64,000 bases of DNA from Strongylocentrotus purpuratus. Its lineage: Eukaryota; Echinodermata; Echinoidea; Camarodonta; Strongylocentrotidae. Positions 47,961 through 60,900 of this stretch are shown in pieces. Numbering within the stretch: position 1 is the first letter of the stretch; each line of letters opens with the position of its first letter. The stretch spans positions 2,346,754 to 2,410,753 of the forward strand of contig NW_022145611.1 of NCBI RefSeq assembly GCF_000002235.5, given 5' to 3'. Position numbers and translations under genes: made by a program. Below the pieces are notes generated by a model, which saw only the letters and a list, made by a program, of their open reading frames with translations, was not told the origin of the DNA and did not search any database.

Positions 47961-48579
47961 CAGCAGTCTCACTCACTCAGCTACACCCATTTTATGTAGG
48001 TTAGCTATTAGTAGTAGTAGACGGTTAGCTAAATCATCTGGTAAATGATTTAAATCCCAGTGAGTAATTGCTTCTATATCATAAGAATAATATAAGCATG
48101 AGATAATTCCTAGGGTAATTCTATACACTTACCGGTATATAATAAGTGGTATGTTCATGCTGTAATAAGTTCTGCACCCTGTTGTACATGTAGACCTGTA
48201 AGGTGTAGCCATTACAATTTCAGCCACACGTATGGGGGTCATTGACACTAGTGTGTTACTGTGCTGGATTCATCATCTTGTTTACACATAATAAATTGGT
48301 CCAGATTTAAAGTGAACAGTCATTCCTTGCATATGAATATCCTTTGTTCTTATTCTTAAACCAATGAAAGAAGAATTTCCTGTTACAATGACAGATGTGT
48401 CAATAAATTCAATTCATTTAAATTCAGTAATACTTATGTTCTAACCACCATTAGCTTGATGAAATGGAATAAGTTGGTCAAAATGTTGCTCAATTTATTT
48501 CACCTTGAAAAGAACAAATAAGCAACTTCAATTTTTTTGTTTCACCCATCAATCAAGGCAATTGTTATTTATCGTTGGA

Positions 48580-49510
48580 CTTTAATAGCCTGTTAAGGCA
48601 ATATGACATAAGAAACATGTACTGTAAAGAAACATCGTATAAAGAATCATCGTATAGCTATTAAAGGTACTATGTCCCTTTTGCAGCCAACCTCAAATGC
48701 TGTAGAACTTTGCAGGAATTATGAATATGTCATGTATGTCCTATCTGTGAAATTTAAACGTTAGCAGTGTCCTCATATTCAAATTATGCAAGGAAAACCG
48801 TTTACTTGCTAGACTTCACTGTCAGACACTATTGAGTGACTGACTGGCTTTTTTTTCTTCTTTGGTAATAACATACATGAAAAGAGTTGTAAAGGGTACA
48901 TGAACATCAATAACCCACTTCTTGTGATGGCCAAGATTAAACTGATTGAATCTTTGCGCAGCATAAAACGTATGACCATTCGGTACAATTGTCTGAAAAT
49001 CAAGACTATTACTTTTGGGCTCTATAGCCCTAAAGTCGATTTGACAACCAATAGTCGTTATTTTCCCACTTGAAGACATTTTAAAGCCCCACCTTTTTTA
49101 GGGAAGTTCTAAATTAGTATTATCTTTCAAATGCAGTTGGAATTTAACTTTTCCATTTTTTGGGCCTGCAAATGGGACATAGTCCCTTTAAAGGAGCTTA
49201 ACGACCAGAAAACAACACCGTATAAAAAAAACGTCATGTAAAGAAATTAGTTTTTAAGAGGTCAGATGACATGGCAGCTGGCCAATCAGCAGTGCCTGCT
49301 CATGATAAGCCCCACCCATTTTTTATACAGACACAATTTTCTTACGTTACGACGTTCAGACTAGAATAGGACCCTGATTCTTTATCAAGTTTTCATAAAA
49401 AACGATGCTCAAACGTGCGTTTTGTTTTTCGACGTTTCTTAAATATGAATCTCAGACTAGTAAAAAGTCCTTATCATGTAAATTATTTCAGTAGTCTGAA
49501 TGTAGGGTGA
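48580..49510. repeat. older repeat, copy 1, split by a TTAA MITE
   Basis: Sequence on both sides of the MITE at 48665-49187 (GTAAAGAAACATCGTATAAAG before; CCAATCAGCAGTG, TTCAGACTAGAATAGGAC and TAGTCTGAATG after) resembles 52320-52800 in the same order. It is probably an old dispersed element; its ends are not defined. Confidence 0.6.
48665..49187. mobile_element. TTAA-flanked MITE (523 bp)
   Basis: AGGTACTATGTCCCTTTTGC at the left pairs with GCAAATGGGACATAGTCCCT at the right. TTAA lies at 48661-48664 and 49188-49191. It is non-coding, Kolobok-like, and inserted into an older repeat. Confidence 0.85.
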
Positions 49511-49984
49511 GTGTGTCTATAAATCTGGTTTGTCAATATGGAGTTGGGGTCATCCTCCGATGACCTTATTCTGTTACTATGAGGTTAGAACCGCTATGGG
49601 AACCACAGATTAATAATGCATTCATATACCGGTACTCATTCACTGGAAGTGGTACCGAAGGGTCTGTGAACAGGGAAGAGTAATACCAATATAGGAACAT
49701 CAATATCAGTAATAGTTGTGATTTATATAGCACCTTTTACTACAAAGTGCTTTGAGATGTCATCCATGAGTCAGTGTTAGAGTTTAATTATAAGTTACCA
49801 AGCAGGGACAGCGTGAGTTCAATGAGTGCATGTGGTTTCAGAATAGATAATTCAGTATGCAAGCTCTGTCAGGAGTTATATATACCAAATAAAAAAGAGA
49901 AATAAAATAAAAGCTGCATATACACTGCAAGCAGAAATCATAAACTTTTCTCATATTTCTCACATTCAGGGGAGTTACGTTTAA

Positions 49985-50932
49985 GGTAATACAACGTTTT
50001 GGTATGGGGTCATGAATTTGGTTCAAATGAACATATTGGAAGCATATGTGATCCTACAATATTCAGTGATCGTTGTCGCGGTTGAAATCAAGTCTAAAGT
50101 TATGAAATTGTAAATAATACACTCTTTATGTTGTATAGCTCCCTCTCAAGGTCAAGATATTGATTAAGCTATAAAACAATGTTTCTTGACTAAAATCGAC
50201 CGATTAGCTATTCCCTTTTGTAAATTATATATCACAACTACAAACATATTCTGAGATTTTCATGTTCGCAGCTACCATTGAATGGCCGTAGGCGCTATTT
50301 GAAATTTTTATATTCAATTTTTCTCAAAAGCAGAAGTGTTTTAGGGGCTAAATTGTCTACTGCTTAGGCCTAAAATAAAAACTTGTTGCATTGCCCTTTG
50401 CGACCGACCCAAAAATCTGAAAATCTACGGTCGGCATTTTAAAAAAGTTTTTTTTTTTTAACCGTTTTTTTAGATTTGTTGATATTAATGAATAAAAAAA
50501 TATGTATTTTGTTTGTTTAAATGGGTATAAATGCATAAATTCAAATTATTCCAAAATTCTCGCTTGTGCAAACCATGGATAATTATATGGTGAAAAAGAT
50601 TATCAGCGGAATGATGACGCTGAAACACATGTATTAAAGAAATAAAAACTGAGAAATATCAGCCAAAAGAGGGCGGGAAAAAAACACAAAAACATTCAAA
50701 TCTGAAAAAATATCGCCCAGAGAGGGCGACAAAAAAAAGTTTTAAAAAATCAAAACTTTTCTGACTGACCGACCTATGTTTTGGCACCCAAAGGGCAATG
50801 CAACAAGTTTTTATTTTAGGCCTTATAATACATCCACAGGGGCATCCAAATGGGCATCCAAATATATTAAAATTATAAAGAATCACTATCCATCAAATTT
50901 TCAAAATTTCTCAAAACTTTGTATTACCTGGC
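49985..50932. mobile_element. TTAA-type MITE, copy 2, with nested insertion
   Basis: This is the same family as 1386-1865 (shared TTTTGGTATGGGGTCATGAA, TTTTAGGGGCTAAATT, GGGGCATCCAAAT) and is about twice as long because a 456-bp element sits inside at 50367-50822. The right TTAA is lost, so this copy is older or eroded. Confidence 0.82.
50367..50822. mobile_element. Harbinger-type MITE (456 bp), nested
   Basis: GGCCTAAAATAAAAACTTGT at the left is exactly complementary to the right end, and the inverted match extends through TGCATTGCCCTTTG, about 34 bp in all. TTA borders both sides (50364-50366 and 50823-50825). The sister copy at 1386-1865 shows the empty site with a single TTA (CTAGTGCTTATAATTCATCC). 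TTA/TAA duplication and GG-start termini fit PIF/Harbinger. It is non-coding. Confidence 0.9.
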
Positions 50933-51433
50933 AAAAATCAAAGATTTAGTGACTGCATGATGAAAGGCAAACTTTTCTGTCAGACACTCATTACACTGCA
51001 ATGATTCACTGAATGTGTTTGAAAAATAATGTTGTAGATTGCTTATGATTTATTTTGGCATGGTATTGGATAGTGATGTAGGGTTGTAGAGAATAGTATT
51101 TATGTATTTCTAAAGACTTGATCAAGCAGAAGAAAGAAGAATAGACTGATCGAGGCACATTTGATCGTGTAATAAGCCCTGTTGGTCCATCCCACACAGA
51201 GTAGCATAGTGTTCCTAGGGATGATCTTCTTCAATACTATTACAATACATGTGAAATCATCAGTAAGACGTGCACCTGTTGTTTTTATAAATGATTGTTG
51301 TGTAGGCCTATATGTACAGTACGTCTCAATGTTGTCTTTCAAGAAGTGTACAGCTTAATTAGCGCAGATTTTTAAAATATTTTCAGCTGATGGTTGATCC
51401 TGTTTGATGTCTCATATAATTATTGTATTTAAT

Positions 51434-51662
51434 GGCCTGAATTCACAAAGGAGGTTTACATTTAACCCATGGTTTAAACCTTCATTTACATAACCCATGG
51501 TCTAAAAATTAGCGCAAAATAAGTGTACCTTGCCTTGCGCGCATCTAATATTGGACCTCTTGACTGTGTTGTGCTTACTTTGCGCTAATTTTAAACCATG
51601 GGTTATTTAAATGAAGGTTTAAACCATGGGTTAAATGTAAACCTCCTTTGTGAATTCGGGCC
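51434..51662. mobile_element. palindromic MITE (229 bp)
   Basis: Arms of about 95 bp: GGCCTGAATTCACAAAGGAG at the left and CTCCTTTGTGAATTCGGGCC at the right, continuing through AACCCATGGTTTAAACCTTC and its complement. The centre is CG-rich (GCCTTGCGCGCATC). Only a few mismatches between arms. Target duplication is unclear. Confidence 0.88.
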
Positions 51663-51914
51663 ATTATGTTCTGCAATACATAAATCCATGTCCCTGAATG
51701 ATACAATGAGTGACTCTATGGATAGACTACCAGGATGAATTGTAAAGCTATACAGTTATATATACCATCATATTTAATAACTAACCTCATGTAACGTCAT
51801 GTAATGCAAAGGTACAAATGAAAAGTGGTCAAGACTGAACTTTTTACAGTCTGTATTTATTAAGCTCTATGTACATTTTTTTGAAATTTTAGGTATCCAG
51901 GAGAAGGGTGGACG

Positions 51915-52127
51915 TGAACTATGGCAGGCCAGTCATGCCACTAGTGGCTCTCACCATTGGTCTCTCAAGGGACGCACAAATCTACAGAATTTACACTTTT
52001 TATTGTTCATTGTTAAAGAAAAAAAAAGTTACATACATTTTACATTGTAAACTTTAATGTCCTCTGAGAGACCAATGTCAGGAATGGTGAGAGCAGCCAG
52101 TGGCATGAATGGCCTGCCATAGTTCAA
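51915..52127. repeat. inverted repeat with 60-bp arms
   Basis: TGAACTATGGCAGGCC, ATGCCACTAGTGGCTCTCAC and TTGGTCTCTC at the left pair with GAGAGACCAA, GTGAGAGCAGCCAGTGGCAT and GGCCTGCCATAGTTCA at the right. The loop is about 85 nt and AT-rich. No ORF on either strand has family resemblance. Confidence 0.8.
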
Positions 52128-52319
52128 GTTCAACTCATTAAAGTTGTTAGTCATTAGTCTAAGTCTTTGTGAAACACCCCCAGACTTCATACAATTTGGG
52201 CAGCCATGTGTTGCAGGCACCTGAGAGTGTTGGGTCCTGTCTGATACCAACAAAGAATTGGACCACATGCAGCTGATTTATAGCCTGTTCAGAGAGGATA
52301 AAAAATTATCATGAAACTT

Positions 52320-52800
52320 GTATAAAAGCAACGTCGTATTGTAAAAATCACCATATAGTGAAAAGAGTATACAGACGAGATAAATAACACTGTATTAAAG
52401 AAACATTGAATAAAGAAGCTGGTTTTAAAGAGATCTGTTGACATGACAGCCAGCCAATCATGAGTGTGTGGTCAAGCTAAGCTGCGCCCAGTTTATATGT
52501 GATAAGACATTCAGACTCAGTGGCATAGATCCTTATGGTACTTAATACTTAATACCTTTTGTTCCGGGGATCCCCCTGAACAATAGGTATTAAGGTATTA
52601 ATCACTGTTCAGACTAGAACAAACTCTGATTCTTTATTGAGTTTTCATTTGTAATGACACTCAAAAGTGTATTTTAAACAACATTTCGTACATTTTATAT
52701 AATGTGACGTTGAGACTACAACATTGTAAGTACCTACTTATCATATAGCTTTCATATGAATAATAATAGTACCGGTAGTCTGAATGCAGGGGAAAGAGCT
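52320..52800. repeat. older repeat, copy 2, with 90-bp hAT insertion
   Basis: This is the partner of 48580-49510 (GGCAGCTGGCCAATCA and GACAGCCAGCCAATCA; TTCAGACTAGAA in both). It carries a small insertion at 52518-52607 that the partner lacks. Confidence 0.65.
52518..52607. mobile_element. 90-bp hAT-type MITE
   Basis: It starts CAGTGGCATAGATCC and ends ATCACTG, with TTCAGACT duplicated exactly at 52510-52517 and 52608-52615. The related repeat at about 49347-49360 has a single TTCAGACT, the empty site. The interior pairs AATACTTAATACCT with AGGTATTAAGGTATT. Confidence 0.85.
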
Positions 52801-53636
52801 GTTCCCAACCTAAATGATCTCTAGTGGAGGCATTTCAATAGAGACCTACCTGTCATTGTGAAACCTTTGTACCAAAGAGACCTCTCTGAGTCTGACACTG
52901 TCATGAATACATAATAAACTCAATTACCAACTCTGATTTCCCCTGCCACATGTATAGAGTTGTGTACTTGAGTATTAAATTTATTTCAAGCTTCTCAAAT
53001 ATATCTTTCATGAGAAATGTATTCATGCATTTATGCTTACCTGAGATTACCATACAGATGTATCTTCAAAATGTTGGTTTGGAAGACTACACATATGTAA
53101 TAAGTTTATATTTTAAATGAATGTCTACAATCAATTAGATATCAAATGTAATTTTCATATTCATGTCTTTGAAAAGGAGTTTTTAACTTACTATTATAAA
53201 TCAAAAAACTATTATCCGAAATTAACCAAAATTGATATTGAAATACTTTATTTTATGGAAAAATTATCCACAATTGTAGTTTGTGACAGTATGTGATGTG
53301 GGTAGAACTGATTTGGGTGATTAAGGCAAATACATGTATTGCCCTTTGCTGGTCTATTTTTAAAAATGTATCTGATGTAAGGAAACATTTCAGTTTATTT
53401 TGGTTGATATCTCTGACGGGTAGGGGAGTTCAATTTGAGAGATTACAGTATTTTGTAAACATACCGGTACTTAAAATAATTTTTTTTAATGTGGGCAGAA
53501 TTTAGTCACTAAAATTTGTGTATATCAACAAACACTTTATTCTACATATATTCTTTTGTCATGTGTAAATTTGCAATATTTGTTTGTTATATATTTGTAA
53601 AAATGCAAAAGAAAAAGAAAATCAAACAGAAATAAA

Positions 53637-53668
53637 TAAATCAAATCAAATCAAATCAAATCAAATTG
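53637..53668. repeat. (TCAAA)n pentanucleotide repeat
   Basis: About six TCAAA units following an AAATAAA stretch in PLCB intron 2. Confidence 0.9.
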
Positions 53669-54703
53669 AAACTGTTGGCAACACAGCAACAGGTGTCCAA
53701 CTACCTCTAGACGTTAAAGATATTTTATTTTTCTCTCTCTATATATATGCTTACATGTACTATACAATTGATCTGCATGTACGTCAACTATTCTTGTAGA
53801 TACATGTAGGCAAGTAGTTTGAAAGGGTACTTGATTTTCATCATCATCATAATATACTAAGTATAATATCACCAATGATGATATTCATTACACCTGTGTA
53901 ATAGTAAAAAAGAATCTATTCTGATTGATTAGTCTATAAGACTCTATATATTGCACACAACTTTTTTATTATTATTTAGAAATAGAATAGGAATGACAGA
54001 TACTGAAGTAATGGTCACCAATTTATTTAAAGTCAGACTGTTTTGGTAAAATTTGATTTAGGATATTGAATTATAGCACTCTGTTACTGTCTATTTTTAT
54101 CATTTGGGATTAAAATAGCAATGGATATTATATTTTCACCAATAACAAACCAATATCTTTAAAAATAATCCCAATAAATCCGAGAGGAATTTGCGTTTGC
54201 ATAAAGTCATTTTATGTACATTTACATGTAATGAACTATTCTAAAAATACATACACTAGCAATAACAATGTTACCTTCTGCATTTCTCTTTGTATTTATG
54301 ATTACTTTTATGGTCTTTGGATTGTGTGTGTGAAGGGAAATTTGATTTTATTATTTTGATTTTGCTGCTTTGCTTTATAAAAAGAAATGTTATTCTTGAA
54401 AAGCTACATTTGATTTTACCTCCTGCATAGATGAAACAAGGAATGTGAAAGCATTCAGATTGAAGCAAGTGAAGTATTTGTGGATATTTTAAAGAAACCT
54501 CACCCTTTCAGAAACCTCTAGTTACCATGGTGATCGAAGGCTCTAATAAGTGGCAGCCCTGTTCAATAATAAACCTAGAGAAGAGAAAGATTCTTCTCAA
54601 TTTTATTAACTTGATTGAAACCATTTGACCTTCTGATCAATTACGGTTCAGTCCCTTATTTGATTCCATTCATTTTCCTTTTTATCCTTTTCCTTTTATT
54701 CAG

Positions 54704-54772
54704 GATGTGGAGTGCCTGGAACTGACCCAATTGCGAGACACAAGAACAGGAAAATATGCTATGACACCAAAG
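54704..54772 (+). CDS. phospholipase C beta, exon 3
   Basis: This is a 69-nt phase-0 exon between TTTTATTCAG and GTAATA. It reads DVECLELTQLRDTRTGKYAM then TPK (residues 60-82). Human PLCB3 has [22 protein letters not shown] and PLCB1 has [23 protein letters not shown]. The RDTRTG(K/R)YA...PK match to PLCB3 is strong, supporting the PLCB1/2/3 assignment. It joins exons 2 and 4 without gap relative to the human proteins. Confidence 0.94.
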
Positions 54773-57700
54773 GTAATACTTAGTCGCATAACAAATATGA
54801 ATCAAAAAAGAAAAAGAAGGATCAAGCGAATTGTGTGTTGTGTTAGAATTTGCAGTTAGTAACGTGGGCAGCAGCAAAGAGCTTATTCATTTGCTACAAT
54901 TTACTGGTCTTTGAAGGTTGAAATGAAATTCAATCTTTTTTATTTGTTATATTTAAGATATTTGAAAGTTCTGACTATATAACATCTGGTAGAGTAGTGG
55001 GAGGGAGAGAGAGAATATTTATATTGTTCTCCTCACACTAGAAGTAAATCACTCTTTATTAAATTCTCTGTGCAATGGTGATGTTCCCTCATCTTTCCTT
55101 CTGCCCTAGCTTCCACCTTGTATTATATTTCTAAGCTGATAGTTGAATCAATTTAAACGATGATTGCAGTCTTAACCAAATGGTTAATGGGTAAACTGAG
55201 ATGAATTATAGGTGGAGGATTTAACGATCCTTGCAGGGCATTTATCCCATTAAATCCATTAGCCCTCGTGAACCTCTCCCCAATCCTCTACCCGCTTGGC
55301 TGGCGATCTCTCTCTCTCTCTTAAGCGTATGAGTGAAATGAGAGACCAAGCGCCTCTTGGCTTGATAAGTGGTGAGCCCTGAGGAACAGACATGCAAGCA
55401 TCTGTAAAAACAAGTGTATAGCAACATTCCTGGAACCGTTTTCCATGTTCACTTTGATCCCTATTCATAGTGTGTATATATATTACAAGAACTGCTTTCT
55501 GGTCATGATTCAAGCCTCTGTGGTAGAAAGTAAGCGTTCATCTCGATCAAATCTTAATAGATAGAAGCGCTGTTTACTTGGAAAGTTCAATGCAGACAAC
55601 ATTTGAAATGCTCTGCTAAGAAACAGAGGGGCCCTCTTTTCATTTAATAAACAAACACAATAAGTACTTTGAATAGTCACATGCAAAAATGTCATACTCT
55701 CTCACTCTCAGCTATGTTTTAGACATTGGGTTCAGTTGGAGAAAAAAATAACCACAAACATTGCCAACTTGGTTCAAAGGTTGAAAGCAGAAACTTAAAA
55801 AAAAAAAATTATTCTGACATTGATGTGTGTTTGAAATGAGCTCACTCCATTAGCATTCAGCGATTAGCTTTGACAGAGTATCAAATAACCATGACCAAGG
55901 AGATTTAGATGTGAATATGTGACACAGAAACGTGTCATCATTCACATCTTTCTTTTAGGAAAAGTACATTCCTGTCTCCACACTGTAAGTTTGTTACTGC
56001 ATGCACCTTCCCACGCAATTTCTATCTCTCCACATTAAACATAGAATTGTCTAAAGTCATATCTCACTTGGTAGATACATTACAAGAATTATTGTATTTT
56101 CAGAGAGGTAAATTGTTTGTTTATGGACACTTAAGATCGACTTTGAGCTGGTAAAGAAATTTAGCGTGAATACATTTTTAAATTGTATGAAGAATGAAAA
56201 AATTGGATCTTCTAACCATGTAACTTTCAAAATCAGAATATTTGTCTCAAGTCCTAATTGTTTATAATGTTGACATGGTCGGTAACCTATTTTCCATTAT
56301 TTGTATTAATGGCTGACTGAAAAGTAACTCAATTTAATAATCAATGCTATTAAACTGTCTGTGTGAACAAGGTTTCCAACCAATCTTCTTGTTTGTAGGC
56401 TAAAAATTGTTAATGTGAACTGTCCCTAACTCATGTTCTATCCTGTACACATGAGATTAAACATGGCTAGGTTATATGCAAAGTTGATCAGTGCTAATTC
56501 ATCTCAGGCTCCAAATGACAGTGTGAATCCATCCAGTCCCCAATCCATTTTCCATACTATGCATTCAAAGCTGGCTGATATTCAAAGTCAATCAATGCTA
56601 ATACTCATCTCAGACTCCAACTCACAGTGTGAACACAGTCCCCAATCCATTTTCCATACTATGCATACAAAGCTGGCTGATATGCATTGTCAGTCAATGC
56701 TATTATACTCAACCCAGACTCCAACTCACAGTGTGAACACAGTCCCCAATCCATTTTCCATACTATGCATTCAAAGCTGGCTGATATGCATCGTCAGTCA
56801 ATGCTATTATACTCAACCCAGACTCCAACTCACTGTGTGAACACAGTCCCCAATCCATTTTCCATACTATGCATACATAAGATTAAACATGGCTGGGTGA
56901 TAAGCAACTCAATTCAATCAATGCTAATTGGGGGACAGCCAAGGCGATGATAGCGCCGCTGTCTGTCTCACTCTATAATTTGCTTCGTCTTCGGTTACAC
57001 TTGTTTCTAGGAAAGAGGATGAGTTGAAGTCCTGCTTCTTTCTGGCTCTAGATGAGTTTGTTGATTGAAATTGGAGACTTGTATAGTTCTAACAAGGGAG
57101 GGTGGTGCCCAGAATCGGAGATGATGCTATGGAGAAAAAAAGTTGACGACAAGAAAGGGGAAGGTTGAAATTGAGATGATTTATTCCACACTAAATATAG
57201 TCTATAAGATAGTGATATTTCTAGAGCAAGCAGGAATCCTGTGTACGTATATTCAGTGTAATGAGAGGTATGGTGTGGCAGAGATGATTGTAAAAGGATA
57301 GTTTTATCGATAGGAAAATTAAAGAAGGAATAGAAATGGACACAGCTTTTAAAACGAAAGCTTGCACTTTAATATGTACATCCTGTATGTATTAACCTGT
57401 CAGCTATTGTAGAATGGAATTAGTTCTGCATTATCCAATGAAGTGGATAATGCAGAACTGTCTGTCACAAGAGCCAAGAGTTTTATCCTAAAGTTGTCTT
57501 AGCTCTTGGCTTATACTTGTGTATGGTATGTATAAAATATTTTCATATAACTATCAACTTTATCAAAATTGTTTGAAAGTTGGTCCATTGCACAAAATGT
57601 ACATTTCTTTTATTGTATATTTATCCGTACATTGTAGAGCTAAACATGTTTCAGTACATCTCTATATTGTTCATATTGTACTTTATAAATAGCTTATGTC

Positions 57701-57814
57701 ATCACTGGATGTAAGATCAGAGAGCAGCATGAGAGCTGTCTTCTCAAAGCCCTAGATCTATCTTTGATACATGCTGACATTCAATGTTTGTTTGTTTGTT
57801 TCAATCATGTTTAG
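54773..57814 (+). other. PLCB intron 3 (3.0 kb)
   Basis: This intron has donor GTAATA and acceptor CATGTTTAG. The only structure seen is the minisatellite at 56480-56935. Short frames here have no resemblance to known families. Confidence 0.85.
56480..56935. repeat. ~103-bp minisatellite, about 4 units
   Basis: CCCCAATCCATTTTCCATAC recurs at about 56537, 56640, 56742 and 56847, with CTCAGACTCCAACTCACAGT and AAAGCTGGCTGATATGCAT between. The last unit is truncated. The open frame through it is incidental. Confidence 0.9.
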
Positions 57815-57955
57815 GATGCCAAGCTCAGCGTTCTGTGTGACATGGGTTCCAAGGATGTTCCTCTAGAAGATAAGACACTCACAGTGGTCTATGGATCAGA
57901 GATTGTTAGTCTCAATTTCACAAACTTCTGTGGGACATCAGAGAAAGTCGCTCAG
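57815..57955 (+). CDS. phospholipase C beta, exon 4
   Basis: This is a 141-nt phase-0 exon between CATGTTTAG and GTAAGC. It reads DAKLSVLCDMGSKDVPLEDK, then TLTVVYGSEIVSLNFTNFCG, then TSEKVAQ (residues 83-129). Human PLCB1 has [46 protein letters not shown]. The TVVYG.(E/D).V strand and the hydrophobic helix after it close the PH domain. EF hands, the X/Y catalytic halves and the C2 and C-terminal coiled coil should follow right of the window. Confidence 0.95.
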
Positions 57956-60900
57956 GTAAGCACCATATTGCATCCTTCCGCGTCGCACAAATCAGAAATT
58001 AAAAGTTGTCTTTGTTTGCCTGATTGAGAAGGCAGCAGTGAATTGTATTACAGAGACCATAACAGAATTTGCAGCAGAATGCCTATGCCACATAATCACA
58101 CCCTACGACAACATTTACTCATACAAGATCATTTATGTGATTTACTACAACAATGGTGATTAGGATTTATGAAGTCTATTTTGTTATCTCCTGTAGAATA
58201 AATTTGAGCAGAAGGTCATTCTTGTTACAGAAACCTGTAACATGAAGAATAGCTTAATATCTTACTTAGATAACACATGCCTACATCGATGTAGAATCAC
58301 AGTTATTCATGACAGAGAATTTATGTGATCTTGTGGATGTAGAACAACTGGAATGGTTGAGGTTAATGTTAAAATAGAGAAATGCATTAGGAGTTTGTAT
58401 CATTGCTTATGATCAGAAATCTATCACCATCCTGTTTAGAAGGGATGAAATGCCCTGAGCTTTTTAGATCCTTCTGAATGTGTCTTTTATCCATCTACTT
58501 TGAGAAACCTTGCAAGTGCTATGTCGCCATTGTTGAATGGTTTAAGTCTGGCAATTATAATAGTTGGTAGAAAAGCTGGGGCGTCTTATCACATTAGAGA
58601 TCTTTAGGGAACTGAACTAAGCGGCTACTGTGATGCGTCAAGATCTACTGGCTTGCCATACAAGTAGTCTAAAGGTTCAGACAACTTCTTCCGGCAGGGG
58701 GGCTCATGAAACTTTGCTGAGAAGGGTCCCAAGTTTACTTTATACTGAACAAGTTTACTGAACACTGAAAGCTTCTTTGAGGAATTGAATAGATTATGGG
58801 CTCATTGATAACATTAAAGATTTTAGGTTGATTATGCCCATAAGGAATTTAAAAGAAAGGAGAAAAAGGGGGAGGGGGGGGGGGGTGTCCTAAATTCTAC
58901 ATGTATGTCAGGATACCTATCAGATATTATTGTGTTTGTTTTTTTGTTTTTTTTTGGTTTGCCTATGCCTATGGTTGCCTTGTCAGTCTTTATTAGACAT
59001 TTTGTACAGAGTCTCTTCCATGTACTGTGTTCTGTACATCCTGATTTTTTTCTGGTATCACACATAATGTTAATACAACTATATTTTTCATCATTTACAT
59101 GTATGTACATACAACCGATGTAAGGTCAGTAGGTTAGAAACGCATGCGCTATTCAAGTGCAGAATGGTAATAAAATCCAATAACCAGGTTATTTATAATA
59201 CACTGTAAAAGCCTTTGATCATGTAACTAGAAGGCTCTCTATAAATGAGGGTATTAACGTTGCTATTGCCATGATCATGAAGGTGTGGTGTATTGCATCC
59301 TGGTCAAATTGAGTGATCCTCTAAGTACAAGTGACACAGGAAGAAAATAATGCAGGTACCAATATTCACAGAGTCCATTGTCTTTAACATAAAAAAAACT
59401 TTAACAAAATGTGTTGTCATCAATTTTCATGAAACATTAATGCTAGTAGCATGTAACCCTCATCATCTTTTTATGGTACCAGTATGCTCACATGGGACCG
59501 TTGTAGTTTGAAACCATGATCCACAAACAACGACGAGGGCTAACACAGGACCAAAACGATGATTATTCAAAGTACTACAAGCTGGCATAATCTCAAAGTT
59601 AATTGCCTCCACACAACCCTCCTGCTGCTCCTAGTTATAATGCTTTACTTAAGAATTAGATTGCACTTGGTGTTTAACTTTGATGGCAAAGTGATAGCCA
59701 TTTAATTTGCAAGAAATAGAGATTTATATGTGGTGTATGATCAAAATGGACGTGTACTTACGACAGTGATTGGAGATTAGTTCCAGTCATTTTTTTATTT
59801 TTTATTATTATTTTTTTTTTTACTGATTTAGGGTTAGCTAGGCCTTCGGTTTTGAATGAATTTTAGTTTAGGTTAAAGGTTAGTGGTAGTATAAGTTAAA
59901 ATATTGTGGTTCATTTGGTTGGGAATTTGATTAGTATTACAAATTAACCACAGAGCAATACGTGTCAGAGCCTATGTCATGCAGTCACCTTTGCTACATG
60001 TACATGTATATCGAATATAGATAGTTAATTGATTAGTGACGACCTTTCTGTATCACCTACGTATAGTGTATAGAAATTTGAGGATAATTCATGCACAATG
60101 TACGTCACTCAGTTTGTTTCCATTGTCTGTACTATACTGTATTAACCTTGACTTTTGATGATATGAGTTAAAGGTATAAATCAAAACTGTTTCATAATGC
60201 CAGAGAGATGCACCAAATAGCTGGAAATACACTCTCAAAATAGGCTTGCATAGCATAAGGGTGAAAGATATGGTATACAAACTGTATCTGCAGACTTTTC
60301 ACAGGGTAAATTATGTTTTTAATGGCCAATAAAAAGTAATTTGAATAATCACTATAATGTTCTGCCTTTTTGCTTTTCGTACAAACTACAGCATTAATTT
60401 CAAAGCAATTTAAAACTAATTTAGTGAGAGCAGGCTATAAGTCTTTCTAAAGAGACTACATGCCGATAGCTCAGAAATATGTAGTTTGATGCTAGACAGC
60501 GCTCTGTTTTGTGTTCTCTCCTCTCCTACTTGAGCCATTGCCAAGGGATTGTGGTGATTTATTTATGAAATTTACTGCTAAAAAGATGGAAGCCAGTAGC
60601 TGCAATGCTTTTCCGTTTTGCTTGAGGAGCTATATTTTCCATAGCTAAGTGCTCTCCTCTATTACTGCCAATAACCCCAGTCAGAATATGTCATGCTCTT
60701 GTATTATTGTAAAGCAAAGAGAGAAAATGAGAAACCAAGTGCTTTAATCAAGGGATTTCATTCCTCGAAGTGTCCCTATTTTCTTTATTTTTGTCGAAAT
60801 TAAAAGAGTGCACAATTTAGGCTGTCCACACCATTGCAAGGCTGTTTGCAGGCACAAATCCTTATCAGTCACTGGGTGTAACAGTGTCTGCATAGTGGGA

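Larger units (their letters stand above)
33537..54703 (+). other. PLCB intron 2 (21.2 kb)
   Basis: This intron has donor GTATGC and acceptor TTTTATTCAG. It contains a candidate microexon (37460-37480), TTAA-type MITEs (35626-36144, 39823-40268, 48665-49187 and a partial copy at 49985-50932), other inverted-repeat elements (38959-39597, 40364-40530, 43202-43597, 51434-51662, 51915-52127) and a complete antisense LINE (44255-47851). Stretches such as 33.6-35.2, 36.2-38.9, 40.6-43.1 and 52.9-54.7 kb show only AT-rich intron sequence. Confidence 0.85.

Noticed and set aside
55959-55985. Possible PLCB microexon with AG and GTAAGT borders in intron 3
   Set aside because: The 26-nt length would shift the frame between exons 3 and 4, whose direct joining aligns perfectly with human PLCB.
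56433-56950. 135- and 87-codon open frames
   Set aside because: They follow the 103-bp minisatellite; the unit is not a multiple of three, and frames drift with unit length.
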